Assembly: GCA_023150275.1 (NCBI GenBank)
Contig: JAKLLG010000007.1
Location: 62,001-126,000, forward strand
Reading direction: 5' to 3'
Length of the DNA stretch: 64,000 nt
DNA from: Rhodocyclaceae bacterium
GTDB lineage: Bacteria; Pseudomonadota; Gammaproteobacteria; Burkholderiales; Rhodocyclaceae
Shown here: one piece after another, positions 35,473 through 45,370 of the stretch
How positions within the stretch are numbered: the first letter of the stretch is position 1
Layout of the letters: every line of letters starts with the position of its first letter
The notes under the pieces: generated by a model
The model's input: only the letters and a program-made list of their open reading frames with translations
Database searches by the model: none
What the model was told of the DNA's origin: nothing
Translations under genes and position numbers: made by a program

Positions 35473-36609
35473 TCAAACGATGTCGAGGTGGCCGATGCCG
35501 GTGGTGAGATCCCGATCCTTCGATTCCTTGCCGTAAAGCTTGATCTGCAGGCGCAGGTCGTTCACCGAGTCGGCGTTGCGCAGCGCATCCTCATAGCTGA
35601 TCTTGCCTGCTTCGTAGAGATCGAACAGCGCCTGGTCAAACGTTTGCATGCCCAGTTCGCGCGACTTTTTCATGATCTCCTTGATCTCGTGGATTTCGCC
35701 CTTGAAGATCAGGTCGGAGATGAGCGGCGAGTTGAGCATGATTTCGACGGCAGCGACGCGACCCTTGCCGTCCCTCTTCGGCAGCAGGCGCTGCGACACC
35801 ATCGCGCGCAGGTTGAGCGACAGATCCATCAGCAACTGTGGTCGGCGCTCTTCGGGGAAGAAGTTGATGATGCGGTCGATCGCCTGGTTGGCACTGTTGG
35901 CGTGCAGCGTTGCCAGACAGAGGTGGCCGGTTTCGGCGAAGGCGACGGCGTAGTCCATCGTTTCGCGGTCCCGGATTTCGCCCATCAGAATGACGTCCGG
36001 CGCTTGTCGCAGCGTGTTCTTCAGCGCCGCCTCCCAGTTGTCGGTGTCGATCCCGACTTCACGCTGCGTGACGATGCAGTTCTTGTGCTCATGCACGTAT
36101 TCGATCGGATCCTCGATCGTGATGATGTGGCCGTAGCTGTTCGTATTGCGGTGGTCGACCATCGCCGCCAGCGAGGTCGTCTTGCCGGTGCCGGTGCCGC
36201 CGACGAAGATGATCAGACCACGCTTGGTCATGCCGATATCCTTGATGACCGGCGGCAGGCCGAGCTCGTCAAGGTTCGGGATGGTCATGTTGATCGTCCG
36301 GCAGACCACCGCGACGCGGCCCTGCTGGACCAGCGCGTTGACCCGGAAGCGGCCGATGCCAGAAGGGGAGATGGCAAAGTTGCACTCCTTGGTCGCTTCG
36401 AACTCGGCAGCCTGGCGGTCGTTCATGATCGAGCGTGCCAGCTCCGACGTGTGCTGCGCCGACAAGGTCTGGTTGGACACCGGATTGATCTTGCCGTCGA
36501 TCTTGATTGCTGGTGGGAAACCGGCAGTGATGAAGAGGTCCGAGCCCTTCTTCTGCGACATCAGCCGCAGAAGATCGTGCATGAATTTTAGTGCCTGGTC
36601 GCGTTCCAT
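35473..36609 (-). CDS. pilU: Type IV pilus retraction ATPase PilU
   Basis: This 378-residue hexameric ATPase of the PilT/PilU family has Walker A GGTGTGKTT (137-145), the Asp box EDPIEYVHEHKN, Walker B DVILMGEIRDRETMDYA and the His box HLCLATLHAN. The TGTGK form of the P-loop and the C-terminal tail beyond the AIRNLIRE-like segment mark PilU rather than PilT. PilU helps PilT pull under load. It follows pilT by 22 bases. Confidence 0.94.
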   Translation of the reverse strand: MERDQALKFMHDLLRLMSQKKGSDLFITAGFPPAIKIDGKINPVSNQTLSAQHTSELARSIMNDRQAAEFEATKECNFAISPSGIGRFRVNALVQQGRVAVVCRTINMTIPNLDELGLPPVIKDIGMTKRGLIIFVGGTGTGKTTSLAAMVDHRNTNSYGHIITIEDPIEYVHEHKNCIVTQREVGIDTDNWEAALKNTLRQAPDVILMGEIRDRETMDYAVAFAETGHLCLATLHANSANQAIDRIINFFPEERRPQLLMDLSLNLRAMVSQRLLPKRDGKGRVAAVEIMLNSPLISDLIFKGEIHEIKEIMKKSRELGMQTFDQALFDLYEAGKISYEDALRNADSVNDLRLQIKLYGKESKDRDLTTGIGHLDIV

Positions 36610-36631
36610 GAATCTGTCCCCTTAGCTTGTC

Positions 36632-37675
36632 TTATGCCGCGAAGGCATCCTTGTTGGCCGCTTTGGTGCGCGCCTCGTTGCTCGACACGATATTGCGGCG
36701 GACGAGTTCGAGCAGGTTCTGGTCGAGCGTCTGCATGCCGAACTGCTGACCGGTCTGGATCGCCGAATACATCTGCGCTACCTTCGCCTCGCGGATCAGG
36801 TTGCGGATGGCAGGCGTGCCGATCATGATCTCGTGCGCAGCGACACGCCCGCTGCCGTCCTTCGTCTTCAAGAGCGTTTGCGAGATCACCGCGCGTAGCG
36901 ATTCGGAAAGCATCGCGCGCACCATTTCCTTCTCGGCCGCCGGGAAAACGTCGATCACGCGGTCGATCGTCTTCGCCGCCGACGAGGTGTGCAAGGTGCC
37001 GAATACCAGGTGGCCGGTTTCGGCCGCGGTGAGTGCCAGGCGGATCGTTTCGAGATCGCGCATTTCGCCGACGAGGATCACGTCCGGATCTTCGCGCAGT
37101 GCCGAGCGCAGTGCGTTGTTGAAGGACAGCGTGTGCGGGCCGACCTCGCGCTGGTTGATCAGGCACTTCTTCGATTCATGCACGAATTCGATCGGGTCCT
37201 CGACGGTGAGGATGTGGCCGTAGTCGTTCTCGTTGATGTGATTCACCATCGCGGCGAGCGTGGTCGATTTGCCCGAGCCCGTCGGGCCGGTGACGAGCAC
37301 GACGCCACGCGGGTATTCGGAAATGTCCTTGAAGATCTTCGGGCAGTTCAGCTCTTCGAGCGACAGCACTTTCGATGGAATCGTGCGGAATACGGCGCCG
37401 GCACCGCGCTGCTGATTGAAAGCGTTCACCCGGAAGCGTGCGAGGTTCGGTACCTCGAACGAGAAGTCGCACTCCAGCGTCTCCTCGTAGATCTTGCGCT
37501 GCCCGTCGTTCATGATGTCGTACACCATGGCGTGGACATCCTTGTGTTCCATCGCCGGCAGGTTGATGCGGCGCACATCGCCGTGCACGCGAATCATCGG
37601 CGGCAAGCCGGAGGAAAGGTGCAGGTCGGAAGCCTTGTTCTTGACGCCAAAGGCAAGAAGTTCGGTGATGTCCAT
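36632..37675 (-). CDS. pilT: Type IV pilus retraction ATPase PilT
   Basis: This 347-residue retraction motor has an N-terminal PAS-like domain (ITELLAFGVKNKASDLHLSS) and a RecA-like core with Walker A GPTGSGKST (130-138), Walker B DVILVGEMRDLETIRLAL, the His box HLVFGTLHTSS, and the C-terminal AIRNLIRE segment needed for retraction. The ATG at 37675 is where the conserved sequence starts; the longer open frame upstream crosses the divergent yggS promoter. Its presence beside pilU, with the Pil-Chp operon at 45-55 kb, predicts twitching motility. Confidence 0.96.
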   Translation of the reverse strand: MDITELLAFGVKNKASDLHLSSGLPPMIRVHGDVRRINLPAMEHKDVHAMVYDIMNDGQRKIYEETLECDFSFEVPNLARFRVNAFNQQRGAGAVFRTIPSKVLSLEELNCPKIFKDISEYPRGVVLVTGPTGSGKSTTLAAMVNHINENDYGHILTVEDPIEFVHESKKCLINQREVGPHTLSFNNALRSALREDPDVILVGEMRDLETIRLALTAAETGHLVFGTLHTSSAAKTIDRVIDVFPAAEKEMVRAMLSESLRAVISQTLLKTKDGSGRVAAHEIMIGTPAIRNLIREAKVAQMYSAIQTGQQFGMQTLDQNLLELVRRNIVSSNEARTKAANKDAFAA

Positions 37676-37756
37676 CGCGGAAGATCCTCGGGCGGGTGAC
37701 CGGGGGCAACTGATATACTCAGCAGCCCCGGAAACGGTTGTTTGTAGCGATCGATT

Positions 37757-38446
37757 ATGACGCCAATATCCGCCAACCTGCAAGCTGTTCTCGCTCGTAT
37801 CGATGCGGCTGCGCGGGCCGCCGGCAGGAATGCCGAAGACATAACCCTGCTGGCGGTAAGCAAGACCTGGCCGGCCGATTGCATTCGCGCGGCCGCCGCC
37901 GCCGGCCAGTTCGCCTTTGGCGAAAATTATGTGCAGGAAGGTTGTGCCAAAGTCGATGCGCTGACGGCGCTGAATATCGAGTGGCACTTCATTGGCCCGT
38001 TGCAGAGTAACAAGACACGGCCGGTCGCTGAGCGCTTCGACTGGGTGCACTCGATCGATCGCCTGAAGGTCGCCGAGCGGCTATCGCAGCAGCGGCCGTT
38101 GGACAAGGCCCCGCTCAACGTCTGCCTGCAGGTCAACGTGAGCGGTGAGGCGAGCAAGAGTGGCTGTTCCATGGAAGATGCGCCGGCGCTGGCGCGGGCG
38201 ATCGCAAACCTGCCGAAGCTTCGCCTGCGCGGCTTGATGTGCATTCCCGAGCCGGTGGACGATCCGGCCGCACAGCGCCGGCCTTTTCGTCAGCTACGCG
38301 AGCTGGCGGGCGTGCTGAATTCGGCAGGGCTTGCGCTCGATACCCTGTCGATGGGCATGTCGCACGACCTCGAAGCGGCGATCGCTGAAGGGGCAACGCT
38401 GGTGCGCGTGGGCACCGCGATTTTTGGAGAAAGAGCTAAAGCATGA
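37757..38446 (+). CDS. yggS: PLP homeostasis protein YggS
   Basis: This 229-residue PLP-binding protein (PLPBP family) is a single alanine-racemase-like barrel. Lys36 in LLAVSKTWPA is the expected Schiff-base residue; FGENYVQEG and WHFIGPLQSNK are family signatures, as is LSMGMSHDLEAAI near the end. It buffers cellular PLP. It is divergent from pilT, a common arrangement, and overlaps proC by 4 bases. A TATACT -10 lies at about 37713-37718. Confidence 0.94.
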   Translation: MTPISANLQAVLARIDAAARAAGRNAEDITLLAVSKTWPADCIRAAAAAGQFAFGENYVQEGCAKVDALTALNIEWHFIGPLQSNKTRPVAERFDWVHSIDRLKVAERLSQQRPLDKAPLNVCLQVNVSGEASKSGCSMEDAPALARAIANLPKLRLRGLMCIPEPVDDPAAQRRPFRQLRELAGVLNSAGLALDTLSMGMSHDLEAAIAEGATLVRVGTAIFGERAKA

Positions 38447-39255
38447 AGATCACTTTTCTTGGTGGCGGCAACATGGCCAGCGCACTGATTGGCGGACTGC
38501 TGAACAGGGGTTTCCCGGCCGAGGATGTCGCCGTCGTTGAACTCAACGCCGATAGCCGTTCCCGGTTGCACAAGGAGTACGGCGTACGCACTTTCGCCGA
38601 ACCTGAGGCGGCTGCATGGGCTACGGATGCCATTGTGCTTGCGGTCAAGCCGCAGCAAATGAAGGCCGCTTGCGCCCCCCTCGTGCCGTACCTCAAATCA
38701 CAGTTGCTCATCAGCATCGCCGCCGGCCTGCGCCTTGCCGATCTCTCGCGCTGGCTTGGCGGACATCGCAAACTGGTGCGTACGATGCCGAACACCCCGG
38801 CGCTGATTGGGGCCGGCATCACCGGCCTGCATGCTTTGCCGGAGGTGAACGAGGTCGAGCGGATCGCTGCCGAGCGCGTCATGCAGGCCGTTGGCAGCAC
38901 ACTGTGGATTGCCGACGAGGCGCGGATGGACGCGGTGACTGCCGTCTCCGGCAGCGGGCCGGCCTATCTCTTCCTGTTCATCGAAGCGCTGCAGCAATCC
39001 GCCGAAGCGCTCGGCTTCACCCCGGAACAGGCCCGCCAGCTGGCCATCGAGACAACGCTGGGCGCCGCCAAGCTCGCTGCCCAGTCGGACGAACCGGCGA
39101 GCGTGCTGCGCGAGCGTGTCACCTCGAAGGGCGGCACGACGGCCGCAGCGCTCGACAAGATGGCCGAATGCGGTGTTCTCGCCGGTATCGTTGCCGGCGT
39201 CAAGGCCGCCGAGGCCCGCGGTCGCGAGCTCGGCGAACAGCTGGGCAGGGATTGA
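38443..39255 (+). CDS. proC: Pyrroline-5-carboxylate reductase
   Basis: This 270-residue NAD(P)H-dependent enzyme makes the last step of proline synthesis. The N-terminal dinucleotide motif is MKITFLGGGNMASALIGGLL; later come VRTMPNTPALIGAGITGL and TAVSGSGPAYLFLFIEAL, and the C-terminal dimer helices. It forms a unit with yggS, yggT and yggU. Confidence 0.96.
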   Translation: MKITFLGGGNMASALIGGLLNRGFPAEDVAVVELNADSRSRLHKEYGVRTFAEPEAAAWATDAIVLAVKPQQMKAACAPLVPYLKSQLLISIAAGLRLADLSRWLGGHRKLVRTMPNTPALIGAGITGLHALPEVNEVERIAAERVMQAVGSTLWIADEARMDAVTAVSGSGPAYLFLFIEALQQSAEALGFTPEQARQLAIETTLGAAKLAAQSDEPASVLRERVTSKGGTTAAALDKMAECGVLAGIVAGVKAAEARGRELGEQLGRD

Positions 39256-39259
39256 TGCC

Positions 39260-39793
39260 ATGCAGGCACTGATCTTTCTGATCGACGCGGTGATCGGTTT
39301 CTTCACGCTGCTTCTGCTGCTGCGTTTCTTCATGCAGCTCAACCGTGTTTCCTTCGCCAACCAGATTGGCACCTTTGTCGTGCAGCTGACCAACTGGGCG
39401 GTGAAGCCCTTGCGTCGTGTGGTTCCCGGACTGGGCGGCCTCGATCTCGCCAGCCTGCTGCCGGCCTGGGCGCTGCAATGCGCGCTGGTGCTCATCGTGT
39501 TCCTGCTGCGCAGCAGCCCGGTTGCAGTCGGCGAAGGCACGCTCGCGCTGCTGGTGCTCTGGCACGGTCTGCTCGGTACCTTGCGCGTCGCGATCTGGGT
39601 ATTCATCGGCGCGCTCTTCCTGCAGGCGGTGCTCTCGTGGGTCAATCCCCACTCGCCGCTGGGCTTGCCGGTGATGCAGTTGACCCGCCCGATCCTGCAG
39701 CCGATCCAGCGCATCCTGCCGCCGATCGCCAACATCGATCTCTCGCCGCTGGTCGCCATCCTGCTTCTGCAGGTCATCCTCATCCTGCTGTGA
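39260..39793 (+). CDS. yggT: YggT family integral membrane protein
   Basis: This 177-residue protein has two copies of the YggT domain: RFFMQLNRVSFANQIG with VKPLRRVVPGLGGLD in the first, and SWVNPHSPLGLPVMQLTRPI with ILPPIANIDLSPLVAI in the second. Four or more membrane helices are visible. A role in envelope or cell division has been proposed in other bacteria; the function here is unproven. The ATG at 39260 comes 4 bases after the proC stop, and the stop overlaps the next start as GTGA. Confidence 0.92.
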   Translation: MQALIFLIDAVIGFFTLLLLLRFFMQLNRVSFANQIGTFVVQLTNWAVKPLRRVVPGLGGLDLASLLPAWALQCALVLIVFLLRSSPVAVGEGTLALLVLWHGLLGTLRVAIWVFIGALFLQAVLSWVNPHSPLGLPVMQLTRPILQPIQRILPPIANIDLSPLVAILLLQVILILL

Positions 39794-40083
39794 GCGACCC
39801 GGTCTGGCTGCGACGCAGCGGCGACATGTTGACGCTGACGTTGCACATCCAGCCCGGCGCAAGGAAAACCGAAGTGGCCGGCGAGCATGGCGACGCGCTG
39901 AAAATCCGGCTTGCCGCGCCGCCGGTCGACGGCAAGGCGAATACCGCGCTGCTCGAATTCGTCGCCGAGCGGCTGGGCGTTGCCAAGAGCGCCGTCACGC
40001 TGAAGAGCGGGCAGACATCGCGGCGCAAGGTGGTCGAAGTGAGCGGCGCTGACATGGAGTCAGCACGCTTACTGCTAACGTAG
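39790..40083 (+). CDS. yggU: DUF167 (YggU/UPF0235) family protein
   Basis: This 97-residue protein contains the conserved LHIQPGARKTEVAGEHGDALKIRLAAPPVDGKAN block (about residues 17-50, given here in pieces QPGARKTEV and APPVDGKAN) and ends in the VSGQTSRRK-like segment of the family. The function is unknown. GTG at 39790 overlaps the yggT stop; ATG at 39826 is a possible shorter start. It closes the yggS-proC-yggT-yggU unit. Confidence 0.88.
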   Translation: MSDPVWLRRSGDMLTLTLHIQPGARKTEVAGEHGDALKIRLAAPPVDGKANTALLEFVAERLGVAKSAVTLKSGQTSRRKVVEVSGADMESARLLLT

Positions 40084-40126
40084 GGCGTGTTCACATTCAT
40101 CCGGTGGATTGCGTTGCCCCGGCCCG

Positions 40127-41377
40127 TTAGCCTCCGAACACCACGCGCCCGCCGACCAGCGTCATTGTCACCTTCCCCTGCATGCCGCAGCCGTTGAACG
40201 GCGTGCTCTTACCGTCGCTCTTCAGCGCGTTTGCATTCAGCGTCCATTGCGCCAGTGGATCGAAGATGGTGACATCGGCGGCGGCGCCGACGGCGAGCTG
40301 GCCGAGCGGCAGGCCGAGAATCGCGGCCGGGTCGCTGGTGATGCGGGCGAGTGCCTTGGTGAGTGACAACCCGGCGCCATCAGCCCATTTGAGGGTGAGC
40401 GGCAGCAGCAGTTCCAGCCCGGTGGCGCCGGCTTCCGCCTCGCCGAAGGGCAGTTGCTTGCCATCCTCATCGATCGGGGTGTGGTCCGAGCAGATGGCGG
40501 CAAGGCCATCGACCGCTGCCGCGGACAGTGCCTCGCGGTCGCGCTGCGCGCGCAGTGGCGGCGCGAAGCGGGCGGCGCTGTCGAAGTAGCCGATATCCAT
40601 TTCGGTGAGGTGCAGGTGGTGAATGCCGACATCGCAGGTGACCGAGAGTCCGTCCTCGCGCGCGCGGCGCACCAGGGTGACGCCCCCGGCGGTCGACAGG
40701 TTGCTCAGGTGCAGGCGGACGCCGGTGGTGCGCGCAAGTTCGAGCGCGCCGGCGATCGCCACCGTTTCAGCGGCGGCCGGGATGCCGGGCAGGCCGAGGC
40801 GGGACGCGACTTCGCCGTCGTGAGCGATGCCCTCGCCGGCAAGGTGTCTGTCCTGCGGGCGCAGCCAGATCGCGTAGCCGTAGGTGGCCGCGTACTGCAT
40901 CGCGCGCATCAGCACCTGCATGTCGACCAGGGCGACGCGGCCTTGCGAGAAGGCGACGCAACCGGCGCGCGCGAGGGTGTCGAGTTCGGCCAGCGCCTCG
41001 CCCTTGAGGCTGGCCGTCAATGCGCCAACGGGCAGCAGGCGGGCCAGGCCGGCATCGGCGGCGCGACGCACGAGGCGCTCGACGAGGCCGGGTTCATCCA
41101 GCGGCGGCCGGGTATCCGGCGGGCAGACCACCGTTGTGACGCCGCCGGCAACGGCAGCGGCGAGCTCGCCTTCGAGGCCGGGCAGACGGGCCGAGAGATC
41201 GACGAGACCGGGGCAGACGATGCGCTCGCTGGCGTCGATGAGGCGGGCGTCCGCGAAACCGTCCGGTGCCTTGCCGATCGCCGCGACGCGACCGTCGGCA
41301 AGGTGCAGGTCGAGCGCCGCGTCGATGTCCTGCCGCGGGTCGATGAGGCGGCCGTTCTTGATCGAGATCTTTTCCAT
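40127..41377 (-). CDS. pyrC': Dihydroorotase-like protein PyrC' (catalytically degenerate)
   Basis: This 416-residue amidohydrolase-fold protein follows pyrB by 2 bases. Active dihydroorotases read VDLHVHLREPG at the first metal site; here it is VDLSARLPG, with Ser62-Ala63-Arg64 in place of His-x-His. The later SDHTPIDEDGK and LHLSNLST segments remain. Loss of two zinc ligands implies no catalysis. In Pseudomonas an inactive PyrC' binds and stabilises aspartate transcarbamoylase, and the adjacent pyrB suggests the same here. An active dihydroorotase must be encoded elsewhere. Confidence 0.92.
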   Translation of the reverse strand: MEKISIKNGRLIDPRQDIDAALDLHLADGRVAAIGKAPDGFADARLIDASERIVCPGLVDLSARLPGLEGELAAAVAGGVTTVVCPPDTRPPLDEPGLVERLVRRAADAGLARLLPVGALTASLKGEALAELDTLARAGCVAFSQGRVALVDMQVLMRAMQYAATYGYAIWLRPQDRHLAGEGIAHDGEVASRLGLPGIPAAAETVAIAGALELARTTGVRLHLSNLSTAGGVTLVRRAREDGLSVTCDVGIHHLHLTEMDIGYFDSAARFAPPLRAQRDREALSAAAVDGLAAICSDHTPIDEDGKQLPFGEAEAGATGLELLLPLTLKWADGAGLSLTKALARITSDPAAILGLPLGQLAVGAAADVTIFDPLAQWTLNANALKSDGKSTPFNGCGMQGKVTMTLVGGRVVFGG

Positions 41378-41379
41378 GT

Positions 41380-42345
41380 TCAGTTCCCCGCCACGATGCT
41401 CATCACCGCCATGCGCACGGCGATACCGAAGGTGACCTGCGGCAGGATCACCGCCTGCACGCCGTCGGCCACCTCCGAATCGATTTCGACGCCACGGTTC
41501 ATCGGCCCCGGGTGCATCACGATCGCATCGGGCTTGGCAAGCGCCAGTTTTTCCGCGGTCAGGCCGTAGCGGTTGAAGTACTCGCGGGCCGATGGCAGCA
41601 GGGCGCCGTTCATGCGCTCGTTCTGCAGGCGCAACATGATCACCACGTCGCAGTCGCGCAGGCCTTCGGCGAGGTCGTGGAAGACGCGCACGCCCATCTT
41701 CTCGATCTGCGTCGGCAGCAATGTCTGTGGGCCGATGGCGCGCAGTTCGCCGACGCCGAAGGTGGTCAGCGCATGGATATCGGAGCGGGCGACGCGCGAA
41801 TGCAGGATGTCGCCGACGATGGCCACCGTGAGGTTGTGAAACTCCTTCTTGAAGTGACGGATCGTGTACATGTCCAGAAGGCCTTGCGTCGGGTGCGCGT
41901 GGCGCCCGTCGCCGGCATTGACCACATGGATGTCCTTGCGCCCGACACGTGCGAGATGCTCGGCGATCAGATACGGTGCGCCGGAGGTGGCATGGCGTAC
42001 GACGAACATGTCGGCATGCATGGCGCAGAGGTTGTCGATGGTATCGAGCAGGGTCTCGCCCTTGGCCGTAGAGCTGCGCGTGATGTCGAGGTTGAGCACA
42101 TCGGCGGAGAGGCGCTTGGCAGCGATCTCGAAGGTGGTGCGCGTACGCGTCGAGTTCTCGAAGAAGAGGTTGAACAGGCTCTTGCCGCGCAAAAGCGGCA
42201 CCTTCTTCACGTCGCGCTCGGAAACCTCCATGAACGAGGCGGCCGTATCGAGAATGTGGGTGAGCACGTCGCGTGGCAGCCCCTCGATCGAGAGCAGGTG
42301 CGTCAGCTCGCCGTTGGCGTTCAGTTGGGGGTTGCGCTTACTCAT
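41380..42345 (-). CDS. pyrB: Aspartate carbamoyltransferase catalytic subunit
   Basis: This 321-residue enzyme catalyses the committed step of pyrimidine synthesis. The carbamoyl-phosphate site [13 protein letters not shown] is near residue 55, followed by [13 protein letters not shown] and the C-terminal [12 protein letters not shown]. The ATG at 42345 has GGAGG 7 bases upstream and overlaps pyrR; the open frame before it is not conserved. No pyrI regulatory chain is present, consistent with the class that pairs with PyrC'. Confidence 0.96.
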   Translation of the reverse strand: MSKRNPQLNANGELTHLLSIEGLPRDVLTHILDTAASFMEVSERDVKKVPLLRGKSLFNLFFENSTRTRTTFEIAAKRLSADVLNLDITRSSTAKGETLLDTIDNLCAMHADMFVVRHATSGAPYLIAEHLARVGRKDIHVVNAGDGRHAHPTQGLLDMYTIRHFKKEFHNLTVAIVGDILHSRVARSDIHALTTFGVGELRAIGPQTLLPTQIEKMGVRVFHDLAEGLRDCDVVIMLRLQNERMNGALLPSAREYFNRYGLTAEKLALAKPDAIVMHPGPMNRGVEIDSEVADGVQAVILPQVTFGIAVRMAVMSIVAGN

Positions 42346-42841
42346 GATCCAGCCTCCACGACAGGCGGCCCGCATCGTCGCGCGCAAGTACCAGCGTTTC
42401 GCCCTCGGCCAGCGTCACATCCCAGGTGTTGTACTGCGCGGCGATCGGCAGCTCGCGTCCGCCGCGGTCGGCGAGCACGGCGAGCACGACACTGGCCGGC
42501 CTGCCGTAGTCGAAGATCTCGTTCAATGCGGCGCGCGTGGTGCGTCCGGTGTAGAGCACATCATCGACGAGCACGATGCGGCGCCCCTCGACCGGAAAGG
42601 GAATCGAGGTTGGCTTGATCTGCGGGTGCAATCCCTTCTCCGCGAAATCGTCGCGATAGAACGAGACGTCAATCGAGCCGACATCCTCGGTGAGGCCGAG
42701 CAGTTCGCGCAGGCGTTCCGCAATCCAGGCGCCGCCGCTGAAGATGCCGATCAGTGCGGTATCGGGCCCGACCTGCGGGCGCAGTTGGTTGGCCAGTTGC
42801 GCGCATTGCGCTTCGGCGTCAGGGATTTGGGTGATGGGCAT
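42338..42841 (-). CDS. pyrR: Bifunctional PyrR (uracil phosphoribosyltransferase/regulator family)
   Basis: This 167-residue type I phosphoribosyltransferase has the PRPP motif [20 protein letters not shown] (near 88-107) and the Asp-rich DVSFYRDDF. In Gram-positives PyrR binds pyr leader RNA; in proteobacteria its role is less clear. It overlaps both ruvX and pyrB, and I see no PyrR-type anti-terminator in the tightly packed sequence before pyrB. Confidence 0.92.
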   Translation of the reverse strand: MPITQIPDAEAQCAQLANQLRPQVGPDTALIGIFSGGAWIAERLRELLGLTEDVGSIDVSFYRDDFAEKGLHPQIKPTSIPFPVEGRRIVLVDDVLYTGRTTRAALNEIFDYGRPASVVLAVLADRGGRELPIAAQYNTWDVTLAEGETLVLARDDAGRLSWRLDHE

Positions 42842-43301
42842 GGGGTGCGTGAGTGGCGAAGTAGGTTCGGAGAATCAGTGCCGCGGCAAGGGCATCGACG
42901 TGTTGTTTGGCCTCGCGCGCATCGATGCCGGCTTCGCGCAGCTGCGCTTCGGCGTCAAGCGACGTCAGCCGTTCGTCGGCAAACTCGACGGGAAGGCCGA
43001 AGCGGCCATGCAGCTGGTTGGCGAAGCGACGGCAGCGTGCGGCCATGGTGTGCGGCCGGTCGTCTTCGCCCAGGTGTGCCGGCATGCCAACGACCAGCAA
43101 GGCCGGCTGCCATTCGGCGATCAGCGCGGCGATCGCGGCGAAGCGCTCGGCGTTTGCCTGCGCTTGAATGACGGTGAGGGGGTGCGCCTGATCGAGTTCG
43201 GCTTCGCCGACGGCGACACCGATGCGCTTCTCCCCGAAATCGAAAGCGAGGATGGTACCGGCGGCGGAAGCGAGCATCGGCACCACCGCGGCCTCAGGCA
43301 T
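42819..43301 (-). CDS. ruvX: YqgF/RuvX family RNase H-like nuclease
   Basis: This 160-residue protein has the YqgF motifs [17 protein letters not shown] (near 17-33), [13 protein letters not shown], and [14 protein letters not shown]. The fold is RNase H-like; members process pre-16S rRNA 5' ends and were once called Holliday-junction resolvases. ATG at 43301 overlaps yqgE; Met9 is an alternative start. It precedes pyrR with a 23-base overlap. Confidence 0.93.
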   Translation of the reverse strand: MPEAAVVPMLASAAGTILAFDFGEKRIGVAVGEAELDQAHPLTVIQAQANAERFAAIAALIAEWQPALLVVGMPAHLGEDDRPHTMAARCRRFANQLHGRFGLPVEFADERLTSLDAEAQLREAGIDAREAKQHVDALAAALILRTYFATHAPHAHHPNP

Positions 43302-43863
43302 GTCCCGCTTCCTCGGCGAGGTTGGCGAAGCTGATGCCGAGCGCGCTCATCGCTGCGGGCAGGCGTTCCTCGAAAGGCAAGCCGAACAGGATGTGCGTGT
43401 CGGCAGACACCGTTAGCCAGGCATTCTGTGCGATCTCATCCTCGAGTTGCCCGGCCGACCAGCCGGAATAGCCTAGCGTGACGATGACTTCGTGCGGCTC
43501 GCCTTCCTTGCCGACGGATTGCAGTATGTCGCGCGAGCTGGTGAGACCGACGTGCTGATTGACCGCGAGGGTCGACTGCCAGCCGCCAACCGGACTGTGC
43601 AGTACAAAACCGCGATCGGTCTGCACCGGTCCGCCGAAGTAAACCGGCATGCGATCGAAACCGGCGGCATCGAGCGGCAACTCGATCTTCTCGAAGAGTG
43701 CGGCCAGCGTCATGTCGATCGGCCGATTGACGATCACGCCAAGCGCGCCCTGATCGTTGTGTTCGCAGATATAAACGAGGGTGCCGGAAAAATACGGATC
43801 CGCCATCGCCGGCATGGCGATGAGGAATTGATCGGTCAGATTGACGGACTGCATGCCCTGCAT
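43294..43863 (-). CDS. yqgE: YqgE/AlgH family protein
   Basis: This 189-residue UPF0301 protein has the family core [53 protein letters not shown] and [15 protein letters not shown]. The biochemical role is not established. I chose the ATG at 43863 with GGGGA about 5 bases upstream; ATG at 43854 is the alternative. It is the first gene of yqgE-ruvX-pyrR-pyrB-pyrC' and is divergent from phrB. Confidence 0.93.
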   Translation of the reverse strand: MQGMQSVNLTDQFLIAMPAMADPYFSGTLVYICEHNDQGALGVIVNRPIDMTLAALFEKIELPLDAAGFDRMPVYFGGPVQTDRGFVLHSPVGGWQSTLAVNQHVGLTSSRDILQSVGKEGEPHEVIVTLGYSGWSAGQLEDEIAQNAWLTVSADTHILFGLPFEERLPAAMSALGISFANLAEEAGHA

Positions 43864-43909
43864 TTTAATCCCCGCGGGAACCCTAGACAAACCGCACAGT
43901 CTTTCAGAC

Positions 43910-45340
43910 ATGACCGCTCCTCGCCTCGTCTGGTTTCGCCGCGACCTGCGCGACACCGATCACGCCGCGCTCGCTGCCGCATTGGTCGGGGGCGGGCCTG
44001 TTTACTGCGCTTTCATTTTCGATACCGTCATCCTCGATGCGCTGCCAGGTCGTAGCGACCGGCGCATCGCCTTCATCCATGGGTCGCTGCAGGAACTGGA
44101 TGCGGCGCTGCGCGCGCGCGGTGGAGGCCTGATCGTTCGCCACGGGAATCCGGTGGCCGAAATACCCCGCTTGGCCGACGCACTGGGGGTGGCCATCGTC
44201 GATGCCGGGCGCGACTACGAACCCTATGCGAAGCAGCGTGATGCTGCGGTTGCCGAGGCACTGGTGCGCAGCGGGCGGACGCTCGTGCTGCACCGCGAGC
44301 ATGTGATCTTCGACGGTGACGAGGTCTTGAGCAAGGCAGGGCGCCCCTATACGGTGTTTACGCCGTATCGCAACGCGTGGCTCAGGCGTCTCGACGAAAC
44401 CGGTGTGCCGAGCTTCGACAGCGGCACGGCATCCCTGACCCCGCCGCCGGTGGCGAGCGGTGTTCCGGCACTGGCCGAGATTGGCTTTGGCGAATCCGCG
44501 CGGTTCGATCTCGCAGCGGGCTGCGTCGTGCCCGGCATGCACGGTGCAGCCGAACGCCTCGACGATTTCCGTGAGCGGATGCTGCGTTATGCCGAGCAGC
44601 GCGATTACCCTGCCGTCAAGGGGGTGTCGTATCTCTCGGTACATCTGCGCTTTGGCACGGTCTCGATACGGCAGCTGGTACGTGAAGCATTGATCATTGG
44701 CGGCGCGGGCGGCATGACCTGGCTTTCCGAGCTGGTCTGGCGTGATTTCTACTTCATGATCCTCGACCGCTTTCCGCACGCCGTGACCGCCAGCTTCAGG
44801 CCTGAATACGACGCGATCGTCTGGGAGGAATGGCCGCAGGGGCTGCGGGCATGGCAGGAGGGGCGTACCGGCTATCCGCTCGTGGATGCGGCGATGCGCC
44901 AGCTCGCTTCCAGCGGCTACATGCACAACCGGTTGCGCATGGTTGCAGCGTCCTTTCTGTGCAAGGATCTGGGCATCGACTGGCGACATGGCGAGCGCTG
45001 GTTTGCCGAGCAATTGCTCGATTTTGATCTGGCGGCGAACAACGGCGGCTGGCAGTGGGCGGCATCGAGCGGCTGCGACGCGCAACCGTGGTTCCGCATC
45101 TTCAATCCGGTCACGCAATCCGAACGCTTCGATCCACAGGGCCGGTTCATCCGCCGTTATGTGCCGGAACTGGCCGCGGTGCCCGAGAAGTGGATTCATG
45201 CGCCCTGGCGCATGCCGGCGGCGGAGCAGGCGCGCTGCGCCGCCGTCATCGGCCGCGACTACCCGTTTCCGATCGTCGACCACGATAGCGCGCGACAGGC
45301 GACACTGGCGCGCTATGCGGTCGTAAAAAAGGCCGGCTAG
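43910..45340 (+). CDS. phrB: Deoxyribodipyrimidine photolyase
   Basis: This 476-residue CPD photolyase has an N-terminal antenna domain ([20 protein letters not shown]) and a C-terminal FAD domain with [62 protein letters not shown] and [20 protein letters not shown]. The Trp residues of the electron-transfer chain are in the WRDF/WQWA segments. It repairs UV dimers with blue light. A terminator overlaps its last codons. Confidence 0.95.
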   Translation: MTAPRLVWFRRDLRDTDHAALAAALVGGGPVYCAFIFDTVILDALPGRSDRRIAFIHGSLQELDAALRARGGGLIVRHGNPVAEIPRLADALGVAIVDAGRDYEPYAKQRDAAVAEALVRSGRTLVLHREHVIFDGDEVLSKAGRPYTVFTPYRNAWLRRLDETGVPSFDSGTASLTPPPVASGVPALAEIGFGESARFDLAAGCVVPGMHGAAERLDDFRERMLRYAEQRDYPAVKGVSYLSVHLRFGTVSIRQLVREALIIGGAGGMTWLSELVWRDFYFMILDRFPHAVTASFRPEYDAIVWEEWPQGLRAWQEGRTGYPLVDAAMRQLASSGYMHNRLRMVAASFLCKDLGIDWRHGERWFAEQLLDFDLAANNGGWQWAASSGCDAQPWFRIFNPVTQSERFDPQGRFIRRYVPELAAVPEKWIHAPWRMPAAEQARCAAVIGRDYPFPIVDHDSARQATLARYAVVKKAG

Positions 45341-45357
45341 TTTGGCCGGCCTTTTTT
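45325..45357. terminator. Bidirectional terminator between phrB and chpA
   Basis: A stem of six A-T and six or seven G-C pairs (45325-45336 with 45346-45357) has A-run and T-run ends. The phrB stop is in its loop; the chpA stop is 14 bases beyond. Confidence 0.92.
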
Positions 45358-45370
45358 CGCTGGGCACCGT

